Origin: Sulfitobacter maritimus | GTDB taxonomy: Bacteria > Pseudomonadota > Alphaproteobacteria > Rhodobacterales > Rhodobacteraceae | Assembly (NCBI RefSeq): GCF_013346665.1 | Contig: NZ_JABVBB010000037.1 | Coordinates: forward strand, 25,324-89,323 | Direction: 5' to 3' | DNA length: 64,000 bases | Shown: positions 18,150-28,180 of the stretch, one piece after another | Layout of the letters: the number at the start of each line of letters is the position of its first letter | Numbering within the stretch: position 1 is the first letter of the stretch | Program-made: the position numbers and the translations under genes | Notes under the pieces: model-generated | What the model was told of the DNA's origin: nothing | Seen by the model: the letters and a program-made list of their open reading frames with translations, nothing else | Databases searched by the model: none

Positions 18150-19730
18150 ATGTCCGAGACCCGAGACGCGGCACTCAGCAGCAAAGCATGGCCCTTTGAA
18201 GAAGCGCGCCGGGTGCTCAAACGCTATGCGAAGAAGCCGCCAGAAAAGGGGTTTGTGCTGTTTGAGACGGGCTATGGCCCTTCTGGCCTGCCGCATATCG
18301 GCACCTTTGGCGAGGTGCTGCGCACCACGATGATCAAGCGTGCCTTTGAGGAGATCAGTGACATTCCGACCAAGCTGGTCTGTTTCTCGGACGATCTGGA
18401 CGGGATGCGCAAGGTGCCGGGCAATGTGCCGCAGCGCGAGATGCTGGAAGAGCATATGCATAAGCCCCTGACCTCGGTGCCGGACCCTTTCGGCACGCAT
18501 GAGAGTTTTGGCCACCACAACAACGCGATGCTGCGCCGGTTCTTGGATACCTTTGGGTTCGAGTATGAGTTTTACTCTGCCCGCGAGTTTTATCGCTCCG
18601 GCCAGTTCGACGAGGTGCTGCTGCGCGCTTGCGAGAAATACGATGAGATCATGGCGGTAATGCTGAAGTCTCTGCGCGAAGAGCGGCGGCAGACCTATTC
18701 GATCTTCCTGCCGATCCACCCTGAAACAGGCCGTGTGATGTATGTGCCGATGAAGGAGGTCAACGCCAAAGAGGGCACGATCACCTTTGACGATGAGGAC
18801 GGCACTGAGATGACGCTGCCAGTGACTGGCGGCAATGTGAAACTGCAATGGAAGCCGGACTTTGGCGCACGGTGGGCCGCGCTGGACGTCGATTTTGAGA
18901 TGTACGGTAAGGAACACGCAACCAACACGGCGATCTATGACCGGATTTGCGAGATCTTGGGCGGTAAGAAGCCGGAGCATTTCAGTTATGAATTGTTCCT
19001 TGATGAGAACGGGCAGAAGATTTCGAAATCCTCCGGCAACGGCATTTCGATCGACCAGTGGCTGACCTATGCCAGCACGGAAAGCCTGTCGTATTTCATG
19101 TTCCAAAAGCCGAAAACGGCCAAGCGCATGTATTTCGACGTGATCCCTAAGGCGGTGGATGAATACCACCAACAGCTGCGCGCCTATGAGACGCAGGACG
19201 TGAAGGCGCGGCTGAACAACCCCGTCTGGCATATCCACGGGGGTGACGTGCCGAAGTCGGATATGGTGGTGCCATTCTCTATGCTGCTGAACCTCGCGAG
19301 CGTGTCGAGCGCCGAGGACAAGTCGCAGCTTTGGGGCTTCATTCAACGCTATGCGCCGGAGGCCACGCCGGAGACCAACCCCGGTATGGATCAGGCAGCG
19401 GGCCATGCGGTGCGCTATTTCAATGACTTCGTAAAGCCGCAGAAGGTGTTCCGTGCGCCCACGGAGTTGGAACGCGAGGCGTTGGAAGACCTCCGCGACC
19501 GGCTCAAGGTCTGGGATGGCGGACTGGATGCTGAAGCGTTGCAGAGCATGGTCTTCGCGGTGGGCAAGGAGCGTTTCGATCCGCTGCGCGACTGGTTCAC
19601 GGCGCTTTATGAGGTTCTGCTGGGCGCCAGCCAAGGGCCGCGTTTCGGCGGGTTCATTGCGCTTTATGGCGTGGATGAGACCGTGGCACTTATCGATGAT
19701 GCGCTGGCAGGCAAGCTGACCACGGCGTGA
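18150..19730 (+). CDS. lysS: Lysyl-tRNA synthetase, class I
   Basis: A 526-residue class I (archaeal-type) LysRS. The HIGH-type signature is H49-I50-G51-T52 in GLPHIGTF, and the KMSKS-type motif is K290-ISKS. Class I folds are found for lysine in archaea and in alphaproteobacteria, unlike the class II LysRS of most bacteria. The length agrees with the family. The gene stands alone between the TerB-like and DUF4864 genes. Confidence 0.95.
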   Translation: MSETRDAALSSKAWPFEEARRVLKRYAKKPPEKGFVLFETGYGPSGLPHIGTFGEVLRTTMIKRAFEEISDIPTKLVCFSDDLDGMRKVPGNVPQREMLEEHMHKPLTSVPDPFGTHESFGHHNNAMLRRFLDTFGFEYEFYSAREFYRSGQFDEVLLRACEKYDEIMAVMLKSLREERRQTYSIFLPIHPETGRVMYVPMKEVNAKEGTITFDDEDGTEMTLPVTGGNVKLQWKPDFGARWAALDVDFEMYGKEHATNTAIYDRICEILGGKKPEHFSYELFLDENGQKISKSSGNGISIDQWLTYASTESLSYFMFQKPKTAKRMYFDVIPKAVDEYHQQLRAYETQDVKARLNNPVWHIHGGDVPKSDMVVPFSMLLNLASVSSAEDKSQLWGFIQRYAPEATPETNPGMDQAAGHAVRYFNDFVKPQKVFRAPTELEREALEDLRDRLKVWDGGLDAEALQSMVFAVGKERFDPLRDWFTALYEVLLGASQGPRFGGFIALYGVDETVALIDDALAGKLTTA

Positions 19731-19790
19731 AACTTTTGCCCTCGCTCTTGCGTGACTTAGATTAAGTCAGCAAGGGCGAAGGGGAAAGAC

Positions 19791-20204
19791 ATGCGCAACG
19801 GCATCCTGACAGTCTTCGGAGGGCTGGTTCTATCGGCCCTCCTAAGCTTTGGCGCAGCCGCACAGCAGGCTGAGATCGAAGCGACGATCACCGGGCAATT
19901 CGACGCCTTTCGCGCCGATGATTTCGCGGGCGCGCTCGAATTTGCCACGCCGCAGTTGCAGCGGTTTTTCCAGACGCCCGAGAACTTTCGCCAGATGGTG
20001 ACCAGCGGCTACCCGATGGTCCAGAACCCCGCCGAGGTGCGGTTTTTGGAGCGGCGCGGGGAGGGCCGCGACATATTTCAGGTGGTGCAGATCACGGATG
20101 CGGCCGGGTTTACGCATTTGCTCGCCTATCTGATGCAGCAGACTGACGAAGGGTGGCGCATCGGTGCGGTGCAGATTCTCGACGCACCGGGGATGAATGT
20201 TTGA
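19791..20204 (+). CDS. Exported DUF4864-type protein
   Basis: A 137-residue protein with a Sec signal peptide (residues 1-25, cleavage near AAAQQ). The rest is a compact alpha/beta domain, with conserved-looking FATPQLQRFF, MVQNPAEVRFLE and DEGWRIGAVQIL, which fits DUF4864 (a cystatin/NTF2-like fold in alphaproteobacteria) as I know it. Function is unknown. The start lies 60 bases after lysS on the same strand, so cotranscription is possible. Confidence 0.8.
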   Translation: MRNGILTVFGGLVLSALLSFGAAAQQAEIEATITGQFDAFRADDFAGALEFATPQLQRFFQTPENFRQMVTSGYPMVQNPAEVRFLERRGEGRDIFQVVQITDAAGFTHLLAYLMQQTDEGWRIGAVQILDAPGMNV

Positions 20205-20346
20205 GCCTTTGTTGCGGCTCTAGCGCACGGTCGTCTCAGCCCCGTTTAACACATCGTTGATATTTCCCTGACCTCGCGGTTCGGCTTGACCGAGCCAGAG
20301 GAATTGTACGGCGCGCCCCGTTGGCGGCCGGGGGAAAGGAAATGCG

Positions 20347-22635
20347 ATGAATAAGGCGATTACCGATGGCGTGGTGCTGATGCCCACACCCTTTGCAGCG
20401 GGTCTGGATGTCTGGTCGAGCGGCAATGGCACGCCGGGATCGGATTCCTATGAAAACGCGGCCAATGCGGCCTTTGTCCCGGCGGATCAGGATTTTGGCG
20501 GGGCGCTGGAACTGGTCAAGACAGAGGCCACACAGAGACTGCGCTACATGCGCCAGACCACGCTGCTGCCGGGCTGCTATCTGCGGGTGACGGCGCGGGT
20601 TAAAGCGGTGAGCGGCAATCTGCCATCTGTGCGGATCGCGGGCTACCCGGCGCGGTCGGGCGGGGCCAAGGTGAGCGGGGTGGCCGAGTTTGGCCCGGCG
20701 ACCGAGCTATCCAGCTATGGCGATGTGGTTGAGGTCACGGCGATCATTGGCAGCGGGGACCGGGGCGGGGTCGATATGGTTTGGGGCGCGGGCGCCGCCT
20801 ATGGCCATTTGGGGTTGGACTTGACCGGGCCGAGCGGGGGCGTGGTGCGGATCGATGATATTGTTATTGAGGACGTCACCTCGGTCTTTCTGCGGGATAT
20901 GCTGGCGCAAGTCGATGTGCGGGATTACGGGGCGGTCGGCAATGGCGTGACGGATGACACCGCTGCTTTTGAGGCCGCCAATGCCGCCGCAGACGGGCGC
21001 ACGGTGTTGGTGCCGGCGGGGAATTACCTGCTGAACGGGGATGTGACATTCGACACGCCGGTGAAGTTCGAAGGTCATGTCACCATGCCCACGGCTGCTG
21101 TACTCATCCTGCGGCGCAACTTTGACCTGCCGAGCTATGTCGAAGCCTTTGAGAATGAGCGTGTGGCGTTCCTGAAGGCGTTTCAGGCCTTGTTGAGCAA
21201 TGCCGATCACGATTCCCTAGATATGGGCGGGCGCAAGATCACGGTGACCAGCCCGCTCGACATGCAGACCGCGGTGCCGGACAAGACCAGCTATGCCACG
21301 CGCCGGGTAATCCGCAACGGCCAGATCGAAGCCGGAGCGAGCAGCGCTTGGGACACGCAAGTGGTGACCTCGCAGGCGACCTATTCGCCGTCCAACGCCC
21401 GCAGGCTGACCAATGTGACCAATGTCGCCAATGTGCCGGTGGGGGCATTGATCGAAGGCAACGGGGTTGGGCGTGAGATCTACGTGAAGTCTAAAAACGT
21501 GGCCACGCGGGAGGTTACGCTGAACGCGCCTTTGTTCGATGCGGCAGGCACGCAGAACTTCACCTTCCGCAAGTTTCAATATCTGGTGGATTTCAGCGGC
21601 TTTGCCTCGCTGTCGAAATTCGTGATGGCGGATGTCGAATTTCAGTGCAACAACCGTTGCAGTGCGGTCAACCTCGCGCCCTCCGGGCTGATCTTTCACC
21701 TGCGGGACTGTTTCATCAGCCGCCCGATGGATCGGGGTGTAACTTCAACCGGGGTGGGCTGTCAGGGGATGCTGATTGACCGCTGCCAGTTCCTGTCGGC
21801 CGAAGATGCGCTGACAGTGCCGAACCGCAAGACCATCGCGCTGAACACCAATGCCAATGACGTCAAGCTGCGCGATTGCCGGGCCACAAAGTTTCGGCAT
21901 TTCGCGATGCTTGCCGGGGGCAATAGCATTGTAGTGGGCAACCACTTTTTCCAGGGTGACGCGATCGAGAATGGCGTCCGATCAGCGGGGCTCATCCTCG
22001 CGGCGGCGCATACGAGCACGGTGGTGTCGGGCAATTACATCGACAATTGCTTTGTCGAATGGACCAATGAGCAGGACCCGACGCCGGATCATTCGAACGG
22101 CTATTCCTTCAGCGCGCTCACCATTAGTGACAACATCTTTCTGTCAGGCGAGGTGGCGCCGTGGTTCAGCTATATCATCGTTAAGCCGCATGGGGCGGGG
22201 CATTACCTCAATGGCGTGAATATCACCGGCAATCGTTTCCGCAGCCTTAATGGCAACATCGACCGCGTTGAACGGGTGGACAGCACCTATGCCGATCTTG
22301 ATCGGTCGCGCTGCAAGAATGTTGTGATGAAGGGTAATTCCTTCCACGCCGTTACCACGCAGGTGGAGAATGTGGCCGAGATTGAGCATAGCCAGACCAC
22401 GCCGTCGGACATTTGGGTGATCGATACGGCGGGGCATTTGCCGTTTGAGGGGCAGGCGTTGCACAGTGATGCGGTGGTGGCCCATGGGGCGATCCGGAAT
22501 GGAAATAATGTCGCGCAGTTCGATATGCCCTATGTGCGACATTCCGAAGGGCCGGACAGGGACCAATTGCATGTGGTTTGGAGAACGCCGGTAAAGGGGA
22601 AAGTGTCGGTCTTGGTGCGGATGGACAACCGTTAG
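20347..22635 (+). CDS. Right-handed beta-helix protein (pectate-lyase-3 / GH28-related), possible gene-transfer-agent head spike
   Basis: A 762-residue protein without a signal peptide. Residues 1-185 form an N-terminal region that resembles a carbohydrate-binding/jelly-roll fold. A pectate-lyase-3 domain starts around 195 with DYGAVGNGVTDDTAAF, the hallmark of tailspike-type beta helices, and is followed by many N/G-rich parallel beta-helix turns up to about 650. The C-terminus is a small beta domain. The absence of a secretion signal argues against a secreted polysaccharide lyase. The overall form and opening residues recall the Rhodobacterales protein family to which I believe the RcGTA head-spike protein GhsB belongs; I could not verify this. 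The gene is single, with no structural phage genes nearby. Confidence 0.75.
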   Translation: MNKAITDGVVLMPTPFAAGLDVWSSGNGTPGSDSYENAANAAFVPADQDFGGALELVKTEATQRLRYMRQTTLLPGCYLRVTARVKAVSGNLPSVRIAGYPARSGGAKVSGVAEFGPATELSSYGDVVEVTAIIGSGDRGGVDMVWGAGAAYGHLGLDLTGPSGGVVRIDDIVIEDVTSVFLRDMLAQVDVRDYGAVGNGVTDDTAAFEAANAAADGRTVLVPAGNYLLNGDVTFDTPVKFEGHVTMPTAAVLILRRNFDLPSYVEAFENERVAFLKAFQALLSNADHDSLDMGGRKITVTSPLDMQTAVPDKTSYATRRVIRNGQIEAGASSAWDTQVVTSQATYSPSNARRLTNVTNVANVPVGALIEGNGVGREIYVKSKNVATREVTLNAPLFDAAGTQNFTFRKFQYLVDFSGFASLSKFVMADVEFQCNNRCSAVNLAPSGLIFHLRDCFISRPMDRGVTSTGVGCQGMLIDRCQFLSAEDALTVPNRKTIALNTNANDVKLRDCRATKFRHFAMLAGGNSIVVGNHFFQGDAIENGVRSAGLILAAAHTSTVVSGNYIDNCFVEWTNEQDPTPDHSNGYSFSALTISDNIFLSGEVAPWFSYIIVKPHGAGHYLNGVNITGNRFRSLNGNIDRVERVDSTYADLDRSRCKNVVMKGNSFHAVTTQVENVAEIEHSQTTPSDIWVIDTAGHLPFEGQALHSDAVVAHGAIRNGNNVAQFDMPYVRHSEGPDRDQLHVVWRTPVKGKVSVLVRMDNR

Positions 22636-22673
22636 GGGGCGACGCGTTCCTAAAGGTCTATGGCGGGCGTCCA

Positions 22674-23345
22674 TTAAAACTCCCGCCATAGTCCGAGCTT
22701 AAGCAAGGTGTCTTCGGGCCGGTCGATGGGTGTTTCGGTGCCGATTTGAATGCGATGTTTGGCCCAGTCAGGCGATAGAATGACCGAGGGGGCAAGGCTT
22801 ACCGACGTGGTGGTGGGCGTGGTGGTTACGAAAAGCTGAACCATTGCGCTGGTAAGGTCGGTAAAGTCAAACCCGGCGGTGCTGTCGATTTTGATCTCTT
22901 GCTCGGCAAGGCCAAAGTCCCATTTGAGAGAGGCATCGACCGTCAGCCAGCCATTTCGGTCCCCCTTGGTAAAGCCGCGCCCCCATGAAAGTCCCGCCTT
23001 GATATGAGGCGACACCAACTCCCCCCTCCAACTGGCTCCAAGGCCAAGGTCATAGGCCCATCTGCCCGTGTCACCGGGGGTGCCGAGCGGGAGCCGGAGA
23101 AACAGAGTGCCACTGCCCTTTAGCTCACCGAACCGGCTTTGGGAGGTGGTGATATCAAGACCAAGAGTAAGATCGTCGCGCCAGCCGTATTCTAGATAGG
23201 TGCTTTGGCTCAGGTCATAGAAATAAGAGGCCGATACGCTTGTGGACCGGAAGCCCTTGCCCTCTTCCCGCAGCCACGGCCCCGCAAGAGCCGGGGTGGC
23301 GACAAGCGGATACAGCAGGACGAGCAGAGAAGGGACAGATCGCAT
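22674..23345 (-). CDS. Putative outer-membrane beta-barrel protein
   Basis: A 223-residue protein with a Sec signal (residues 1-21, ending in ALA). The mature part consists of alternating amphipathic strands with many aromatic residues, contains GWRDDLTLGLDITT-like strand patterns, and ends in phenylalanine (WREF), the usual BamA-recognised C-terminus of outer-membrane barrels. About 8-10 strands would fit. No substrate or family can be named. It converges on the beta-helix protein gene. Confidence 0.7.
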   Translation of the reverse strand: MRSVPSLLVLLYPLVATPALAGPWLREEGKGFRSTSVSASYFYDLSQSTYLEYGWRDDLTLGLDITTSQSRFGELKGSGTLFLRLPLGTPGDTGRWAYDLGLGASWRGELVSPHIKAGLSWGRGFTKGDRNGWLTVDASLKWDFGLAEQEIKIDSTAGFDFTDLTSAMVQLFVTTTPTTTSVSLAPSVILSPDWAKHRIQIGTETPIDRPEDTLLKLGLWREF

Positions 23346-23411
23346 GGCAGGCTCCTGCTGCGATCTTGGTTAATCGTGGTTAACATTTCGTTGCGACGAG
23401 TTCAGGAATGT

Positions 23412-23440
23412 AAAAACCCGACGCGGGAAGCGCCGGGTTT
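23412..23440 (-). terminator. Rho-independent terminator of the PLDc_N-type gene
   Basis: On the minus strand AAACCCGGCGC pairs with GCGTCGGGTTT around TTCCC, with further T residues following. It lies about 40 bases past the stop at 23482. Confidence 0.8.
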
Positions 23441-23481
23441 GTTGTCGTCTTGGGCGACGTCATCGGCAGGGCGTAGCGCCG

Positions 23482-23667
23482 TTATACATGCGCCTTGTTG
23501 CCGCGCGGGCCTGCGATCAGCCATGCGATAAAGCCGAGGACGGGCAAGATGATGATCCCCAGCACCCAGGCGATTTTCGCAACACCAGAGGCGCCAGAGG
23601 TGACGACCTGATAGATGGCGTAGATGTCCGCGATGAAGATGATGAGGCCGAGAAGTCCATATTCCAC
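23482..23667 (-). CDS. Small two-TM protein with PLDc_N-type domain
   Basis: A 61-residue membrane protein: two hydrophobic segments (about residues 3-24 and 30-53) separated by a short loop, ending in GPRGNK. The pattern matches the phospholipase D nuclease N-terminal domain found as stand-alone small proteins. GTG at 23667 is the start, since GGAG lies eight bases upstream; an ATG in the longer frame has no support. Function is unknown. Confidence 0.8.
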   Translation of the reverse strand: MEYGLLGLIIFIADIYAIYQVVTSGASGVAKIAWVLGIIILPVLGFIAWLIAGPRGNKAHV

Positions 23668-23847
23668 TGGTGATCTCCTTAAAATTTTTACGTTTGCTTG
23701 GCGAACCAACAGCGCTCGGCGCGGTTTTGTTCCGCCGGGCCTGATCGGTAGGCGGTCGGCCATTTGCCGCAGATGTAGGCAAGTGCGCGGAACCGGCCCC
23801 AACAGCAAAGCGTTTTATTCCTGACCTAGCAACGAAAGGAACAGGCC

Positions 23848-24204
23848 ATGACTGATACGCTTGCACCCGCATCTTTGGTTTCCTCTGACAATGTAAATGG
23901 CACCGTGGTTTTTGGCCGCGATGGAACGGAGATCGGCCATATTGATCACCTTATGATCGACAAAAAATCCGGCAAGGTTGCCTATGCTGTAATGGGCTTT
24001 GGTGGCTTTTTGGGGCTGGGCGAAGAGCATTATCCCGTCCCATGGGATGCGCTGAAATATGATCCCGCGCGCGATGGCTTCATGACCGATATCGACGAGC
24101 AAAAGGTCAAAGGCGCTCCGGAGCGGAATGATAATTGGCACACAGATCGCGCTTGGCAGGAACGGTCCTTGGACTATTACGGCGTGCCGTATTACTGGCT
24201 CTGA
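23848..24204 (+). CDS. PRC-barrel domain protein
   Basis: A 118-residue soluble protein. A PRC-barrel covers about residues 15-75 (VVFGRDGTEIGHIDHLMIDK and GKVAYAVMGFGGFLG), similar to the photosynthetic reaction centre H-subunit beta barrel found in stress- and RNA-metabolism-related proteins. The C-terminus is Tyr/Trp rich (DYYGVPYYWL). There is a ribosome site (GAAAGGAACAGGCC) upstream. Its role is not known; such genes are often stress induced. Confidence 0.85.
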   Translation: MTDTLAPASLVSSDNVNGTVVFGRDGTEIGHIDHLMIDKKSGKVAYAVMGFGGFLGLGEEHYPVPWDALKYDPARDGFMTDIDEQKVKGAPERNDNWHTDRAWQERSLDYYGVPYYWL

Positions 24205-24264
24205 AGGGCAGATCGTCAACTCGCTGCCTCATTAACCGCGCGGTATCGGCGGATTAAGGAAAGC

Positions 24265-24316
24265 GCCTGACCTTGGTCATTGAATATTCATCGGTGTTCA
24301 GGCCAAATGGTCAGGC
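24265..24316 (+). promoter_or_regulatory. Long-range hairpin ahead of a tiny lipoprotein gene
   Basis: GCCTGACC (24265-24272) pairs with GGTCAGGC (24309-24316), and TTGG next to it can pair with CCAA. The loop is 36 bases. It lies 30 bases before the small lipoprotein start and may be a leader structure. Confidence 0.35.
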
Positions 24317-24346
24317 AGGCACTTTCGCCCCAACCTGAGGTTTTTA

Positions 24347-24421
24347 ATGCGCCGTATGATGATCCTTGGCATGCTGCTGTCCCTTGCCGGATGCGGCGTG
24401 CCTTTCGTTCCGTTTATTTAA
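24347..24421 (+). CDS. 24-residue predicted lipoprotein
   Basis: A very short frame reading MRRMMILGMLLSLAG then CGVPFVPFI and TAA. A basic start, a hydrophobic core and a lipobox LAGC are all present, so the mature product would be a lipidated nonapeptide. GAGG lies six bases upstream of the ATG, a well-placed ribosome site. Very short lipoproteins ending in a GVPFVP-like tail occur in Rhodobacterales, as I recall, but are mostly left unannotated. The gene sits between a PRC-barrel protein and another small membrane protein. Entericidin-like toxicity is one possibility but nothing shows it. Confidence 0.6.
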   Translation: MRRMMILGMLLSLAGCGVPFVPFI

Positions 24422-24469
24422 ATTCACGCGGGCGGGCCCAGAGCCTGCTCCAAGACAAAGTCGGAAATT

Positions 24470-24739
24470 ATGGAAGCTTTTCTTGATGCACTGGGCGCTG
24501 TTGCGCTGATCGCCCTCGTCGTTGTCGGTCTCGCCGCTGGCGCCATTGCGGGCGCTGTGGCTGGACGCAATCGGCTTATGTACCTGATCCTTGGCGTGGC
24601 GGGCGCAGTGGCATTGCCCTTTATCCTCGCCGCCCTTGGGGTGACTGTCGTCGCCGCGGGCGGGATACTTGTGCTGCTCATCGTCGCGGCCATTGGCGCG
24701 GCGCTGGTTTTGGCTTTGGTGGCGGCCCTACGGCGCTAG
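24470..24739 (+). CDS. Small Ala/Gly/Val-rich membrane protein
   Basis: An 89-residue, almost wholly hydrophobic protein with about three membrane segments (residues 8-32, 34-56, 60-86) and a basic end (ALRR). The first segments contain GAIAGAVAGR, similar in style to transglycosylase-associated GlsB/YeaQ proteins, but the signature is not complete. No function can be given. It follows the tiny lipoprotein by 48 bases and may share its transcript. Confidence 0.6.
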   Translation: MEAFLDALGAVALIALVVVGLAAGAIAGAVAGRNRLMYLILGVAGAVALPFILAALGVTVVAAGGILVLLIVAAIGAALVLALVAALRR

Positions 24740-24784
24740 CGCAGGGTGAACGACAAGCGGTTGGGGGTCGATATGAAGCGGCCC

Positions 24785-26992
24785 CTAACGCTTTTTGCGC
24801 CGTTTGACATTGCCACCGCGCATGCCCCCACGCCCGCTGGTGCTGCGGCCTGAGGCTTGTTGCGCGGTATCAACTGCCTTTTCGATCGCTTGTTGGCGGG
24901 CCATTGGATCGTCAGCGACGGCCAGATCGACCGCCTCCAACCGTTTGACCTCATCGCGCAGGCGCGCGGCCTCTTCGAATTCGAGATTTTCTGCCGCTTT
25001 GCGCATATCGCTGCGCAGGCCATCGAGCACCGCCTGAAGGTTCCCGCCCGCGAGCGGATTGTCGACCTTGGCGGTCACGCGGTTCATATCGACGTCGCCT
25101 TTGTACAGACCGGCAAGAATATCCTCCACGTTCTTTTTGACCGTGGCCGGGGTAATGCCGTGCTCTTCGTTATAAGCGATCTGCTTCGCGCGGCGCCGGT
25201 CGGTTTCGCCCATCGCACGCTCCATCGAACCGGTGATGCGGTCGGCATACATGATAACGCGCCCTTCGGCGTTCCGCGCGGCCCGGCCGATGGTCTGGAT
25301 AAGCGAAGTCTCAGAACGCAGGAACCCTTCCTTATCCGCGTCGAGAATGGCCACGAGGCCACATTCGGGAATGTCCAAGCCTTCGCGCAAAAGGTTGATC
25401 CCGATCAGCACGTCAAAGGCCCCGAGCCGCAGGTCGCGCAGGATTTCGATCCGCTCAATCGTGTCGATGTCCGAATGCATGTAGCGCACGCGGATGCCCT
25501 GTTCATGCATATATTCGGTAAGGTCTTCGGCCATGCGCTTTGTCAACACGGTGCAGAGCGTGCGGTAGCCATCAGCGGCCACTTTGCGCACCTCGTCCAA
25601 GAGGTCATCGACCTGCATCTCAACCGGACGGATTTCAACCTTAGGGTCCAAAAGGCCAGTGGGGCGAATGACCTGTTCGGTGAAAACGCCGCCGGTCTGT
25701 TCAATTTCCCACGCGGCGGGCGTGGCGGAGACAAAGACAGACTGCGGGCGCATCGCGTCCCATTCCTCGAACTTCAGCGGGCGGTTGTCCATGCAGGACG
25801 GCAGGCGGAAACCGTGTTCGGCCAGCGTGAACTTGCGCCGGTAGTCGCCCTTGTACATGCCGCCGATCTGCGGGACCGAGACGTGGCTTTCGTCCGCAAA
25901 AACGATCGCGTTGTCGGGGATAAACTCGAACAGGGTCGGGGGCGGCTCGCCCGGTGCGCGGCCGGTGAGGTAGCGCGAGTAGTTCTCGATCCCGTTGCAG
26001 ACCCCGGTGGCCTCCAGCATCTCAATGTCGAAGTTCGTGCGCTGCTCCAGCCGCTGCGCTTCGAGCAGCTTGCCCTCGGCGACCAGCTGGTCCAGTCGCG
26101 TGCGCAGCTCTTTTTTTATGCCGATGATCGCCTGCGACATCGTGGGCTTGGGCGTCACATAGTGGCTGTTCGCATAGACGCGGATTTGGTCAAAGGTGTC
26201 GGTCTTCTCCCCAGTGAGCGGGTCGAACTCGGTGATGCTCTCCAACTCCTCACCAAAGAAAGACAGCCGCCATGCGCGGTCATCAAGGTGGGCGGGGAAA
26301 ATCTCAAGACTGTCACCGCGCACGCGGAAAGAGCCACGCTGGAAAGCCGCGTCGTTGCGTTTGTACTGCTGCGCCACCAAGTCCGCGATGACCTTGCGCT
26401 GGTCATACATCTCGCCCGCTTTCAGATCTTGAGTCATCGCGCCATAGGTCTCAACCGAGCCGATGCCGTAGATGCAAGACACTGAGGCCACGATGATCAC
26501 GTCGTCACGCTCTAGCAGCGCGCGGGTGGCAGAGTGGCGCATCCGGTCGATCTGTTCGTTGATCTGCGATTCTTTCTCAATGAAAGTATCCGACCGCGCG
26601 ACATAGGCTTCGGGCTGGTAATAGTCGTAGTAGGAGACGAAATACTCCACCGCGTTATCAGGGAAGAAACCTTTGAACTCGCCGTAAAGCTGGGCGGCCA
26701 ATGTTTTGTTCGGGGCAAGGATAATCGCCGGACGCTGCGTCTCTTCGATCACCTTGGCCATGGTGAAGGTCTTGCCTGTGCCGGTCGCGCCCAAAAGCAC
26801 TTGATCGCGCTCGCCCGACATCACCCCTTCGGTCAGCTCTTTGATCGCCGTGGGCTGGTCGCCTGCCGGGTCGAACTCGGTGACAAGGTTGAACTTCTTG
26901 CCGCCCTCAAGCTTGGGGCGGTTGCGCACGTCTGGCGCGGGGTTAGCCAGCAGGGGCATCCCCTCGGATTTGTCGGAATGGGCATAGGGCAT
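24785..26992 (-). CDS. uvrB: Excinuclease ABC subunit B
   Basis: A 735-residue DNA damage-verification helicase. Walker A is GATGTGKT at residues 68-75; the beta-hairpin [11 protein letters not shown] follows near 120; DEXH appears as DESH ([10 protein letters not shown]) and helicase motif VI as [10 protein letters not shown] UvrC-binding UVR domain lies near residues 665-700 ([20 protein letters not shown]). The C-terminal tail is basic and Gly/Arg rich. It is a single gene. Confidence 0.97.
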   Translation of the reverse strand: MPYAHSDKSEGMPLLANPAPDVRNRPKLEGGKKFNLVTEFDPAGDQPTAIKELTEGVMSGERDQVLLGATGTGKTFTMAKVIEETQRPAIILAPNKTLAAQLYGEFKGFFPDNAVEYFVSYYDYYQPEAYVARSDTFIEKESQINEQIDRMRHSATRALLERDDVIIVASVSCIYGIGSVETYGAMTQDLKAGEMYDQRKVIADLVAQQYKRNDAAFQRGSFRVRGDSLEIFPAHLDDRAWRLSFFGEELESITEFDPLTGEKTDTFDQIRVYANSHYVTPKPTMSQAIIGIKKELRTRLDQLVAEGKLLEAQRLEQRTNFDIEMLEATGVCNGIENYSRYLTGRAPGEPPPTLFEFIPDNAIVFADESHVSVPQIGGMYKGDYRRKFTLAEHGFRLPSCMDNRPLKFEEWDAMRPQSVFVSATPAAWEIEQTGGVFTEQVIRPTGLLDPKVEIRPVEMQVDDLLDEVRKVAADGYRTLCTVLTKRMAEDLTEYMHEQGIRVRYMHSDIDTIERIEILRDLRLGAFDVLIGINLLREGLDIPECGLVAILDADKEGFLRSETSLIQTIGRAARNAEGRVIMYADRITGSMERAMGETDRRRAKQIAYNEEHGITPATVKKNVEDILAGLYKGDVDMNRVTAKVDNPLAGGNLQAVLDGLRSDMRKAAENLEFEEAARLRDEVKRLEAVDLAVADDPMARQQAIEKAVDTAQQASGRSTSGRGGMRGGNVKRRKKR

Positions 26993-27092
26993 CGCGGATA
27001 TCCTCGGTCGGGCAGAGACATAGGTGCCCCCTTTCGCGCTGTGTTCAAGGGGGCGGGAGGCTGCTATGCAAGGTTTTCACGACGAAACCGCC

Positions 27093-27377
27093 TTACTTCA
27101 TCAATCGTTTACGATTTTGCCGCACCTTACGCGTGAGCGGGGCGAGGGACGCGTTAATAATCTGCTCCGGCGCCTTGCCCGCCATTGCCGCCTGTGCTCC
27201 GGCGCTGACGGCTTTCGTAAGGGCCGGGCCTTTTTCCGAAATCATCCGGCTGTTTTCACCCGGACGCGCAGGCAGAGCGCCCGCCATAGCCATAAGGCGC
27301 AGGGACATAACGATCTGAGTTTCCACTGCAAGCGCGGCGAACTGGCTTTGCAGGGCGAAGAAAGCGAAGGGGGACAT
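27093..27377 (-). CDS. Small helical protein, phasin/antifreeze-annotated family of Rhodobacterales
   Basis: A 94-residue protein of amphipathic helices rich in Ala, Met and Gln with a basic C-terminus ([13 protein letters not shown]). Its pattern (helix, LRLMAMAG, SENxRMI-like [16 protein letters not shown]) matches small Rhodobacterales proteins often labelled antifreeze or phasin-like; true function is unknown. The ATG at 27377 follows GGAG nine bases upstream and gives a typical length; the longer frame to 27518 is not needed. It is divergent from the NDUFS4-type gene. Confidence 0.7.
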   Translation of the reverse strand: MSPFAFFALQSQFAALAVETQIVMSLRLMAMAGALPARPGENSRMISEKGPALTKAVSAGAQAAMAGKAPEQIINASLAPLTRKVRQNRKRLMK

Positions 27378-27516
27378 TAAGGGCGCTCCATTGAGGTGGG
27401 TCTTATGTAGTCTCTGCGGTGCAGCATTCCAGTGCAGCAGTTGCATCTCGCCGTCCCTTGCCCATTGCCGTGGAATATTAGATAAGTTCACAGGTTCCAG
27501 AAATGAGAGACGCGAC

Positions 27517-27828
27517 ATGCCCGCACGTATCTATCAACCCGCCCGCACTGCGATGTCCTCCGGCACCGCCAAGACCCGCGTCTGGGTGCTCGAATTCGCC
27601 CCGGCAGAGGCGCGTTCGGTTGATCCGCTCATGGGCTGGACGTCTTCGGGGGATACGCAAAGCCAAGTGCGCTTGCAGTTCGACACCCGCGAAGCCGCCG
27701 AAGAATACGCCCGCGACCATGGCATTGATGCGCTGGTCCAAGACCCCAACAAGCGCAAGCCCAACATCCGCCCCGGGGGCTATGGCGAGAACTTCGCGAC
27801 CGGACGGCGGGGCGCTTGGACGCATTGA
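27517..27828 (+). CDS. NADH dehydrogenase accessory subunit, NDUFS4 (AQDQ/18 kDa) type
   Basis: A 103-residue soluble protein of the ETC complex I 18-kDa subunit family, found in alphaproteobacteria and mitochondria. Recognisable parts are [14 protein letters not shown] at the start, the central GWTSSGDT, and a C-terminal [13 protein letters not shown]. In the complex it binds near the electron-input module. ATG 27517 gives the standard size. It is away from the main nuo cluster, as is common. Confidence 0.88.
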   Translation: MPARIYQPARTAMSSGTAKTRVWVLEFAPAEARSVDPLMGWTSSGDTQSQVRLQFDTREAAEEYARDHGIDALVQDPNKRKPNIRPGGYGENFATGRRGAWTH

Positions 27829-28180
27829 GGCTGTGAGACAGGGTAAAGCTGTCTCGGAAGCCGGGTAAAGGTTGTGCGAATTACGGCGCGATCCGAGGCA
27901 CTGTGTGCTTCGCGGCGTTCTATCTAGATGAGCGCCGCTGGGTTACAGTGGCATTTTGACTGGTCCGACAACTTGATTTTCCGCCAGCGCTAAGGTGGCC
28001 CCCGAGTTTCGGGGCAAAAAGGGCTCTGCTGCGGCCTGTCTGCACTGGCGGTTGGTTCTGCGCGTACCAACGCCGAGAGGGCCGACCCGCGACGGTTTTT
28101 CCCCGGACGGATCGTTTGTGTGCTACTCTCATCAAGTGCTCGGTACATGGCACACTCAAAAACTATTGGGAGATAGTCCT
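27829..28180. other. Intergenic region with short hairpins
   Basis: No gene found in 352 bases. A perfect hairpin GAGACAG-7-CTGTCTC occurs at 27835-27855 right after the complex I subunit stop, without a T-run. A second one, CCCCGA-GTT-TCGGGG followed by CAAAAAGGG, occurs near 27994-28008. Neither resembles a known RNA. Confidence 0.4.

Noticed and set aside
18027..19634. Extension of the TerB-like frame to 676 residues
   Set aside because: It lies antisense to lysS, and only the last 140 residues resemble a protein family.
24857..26485. A 542-codon plus-strand frame
   Set aside because: Antisense to uvrB with no recognisable domain.
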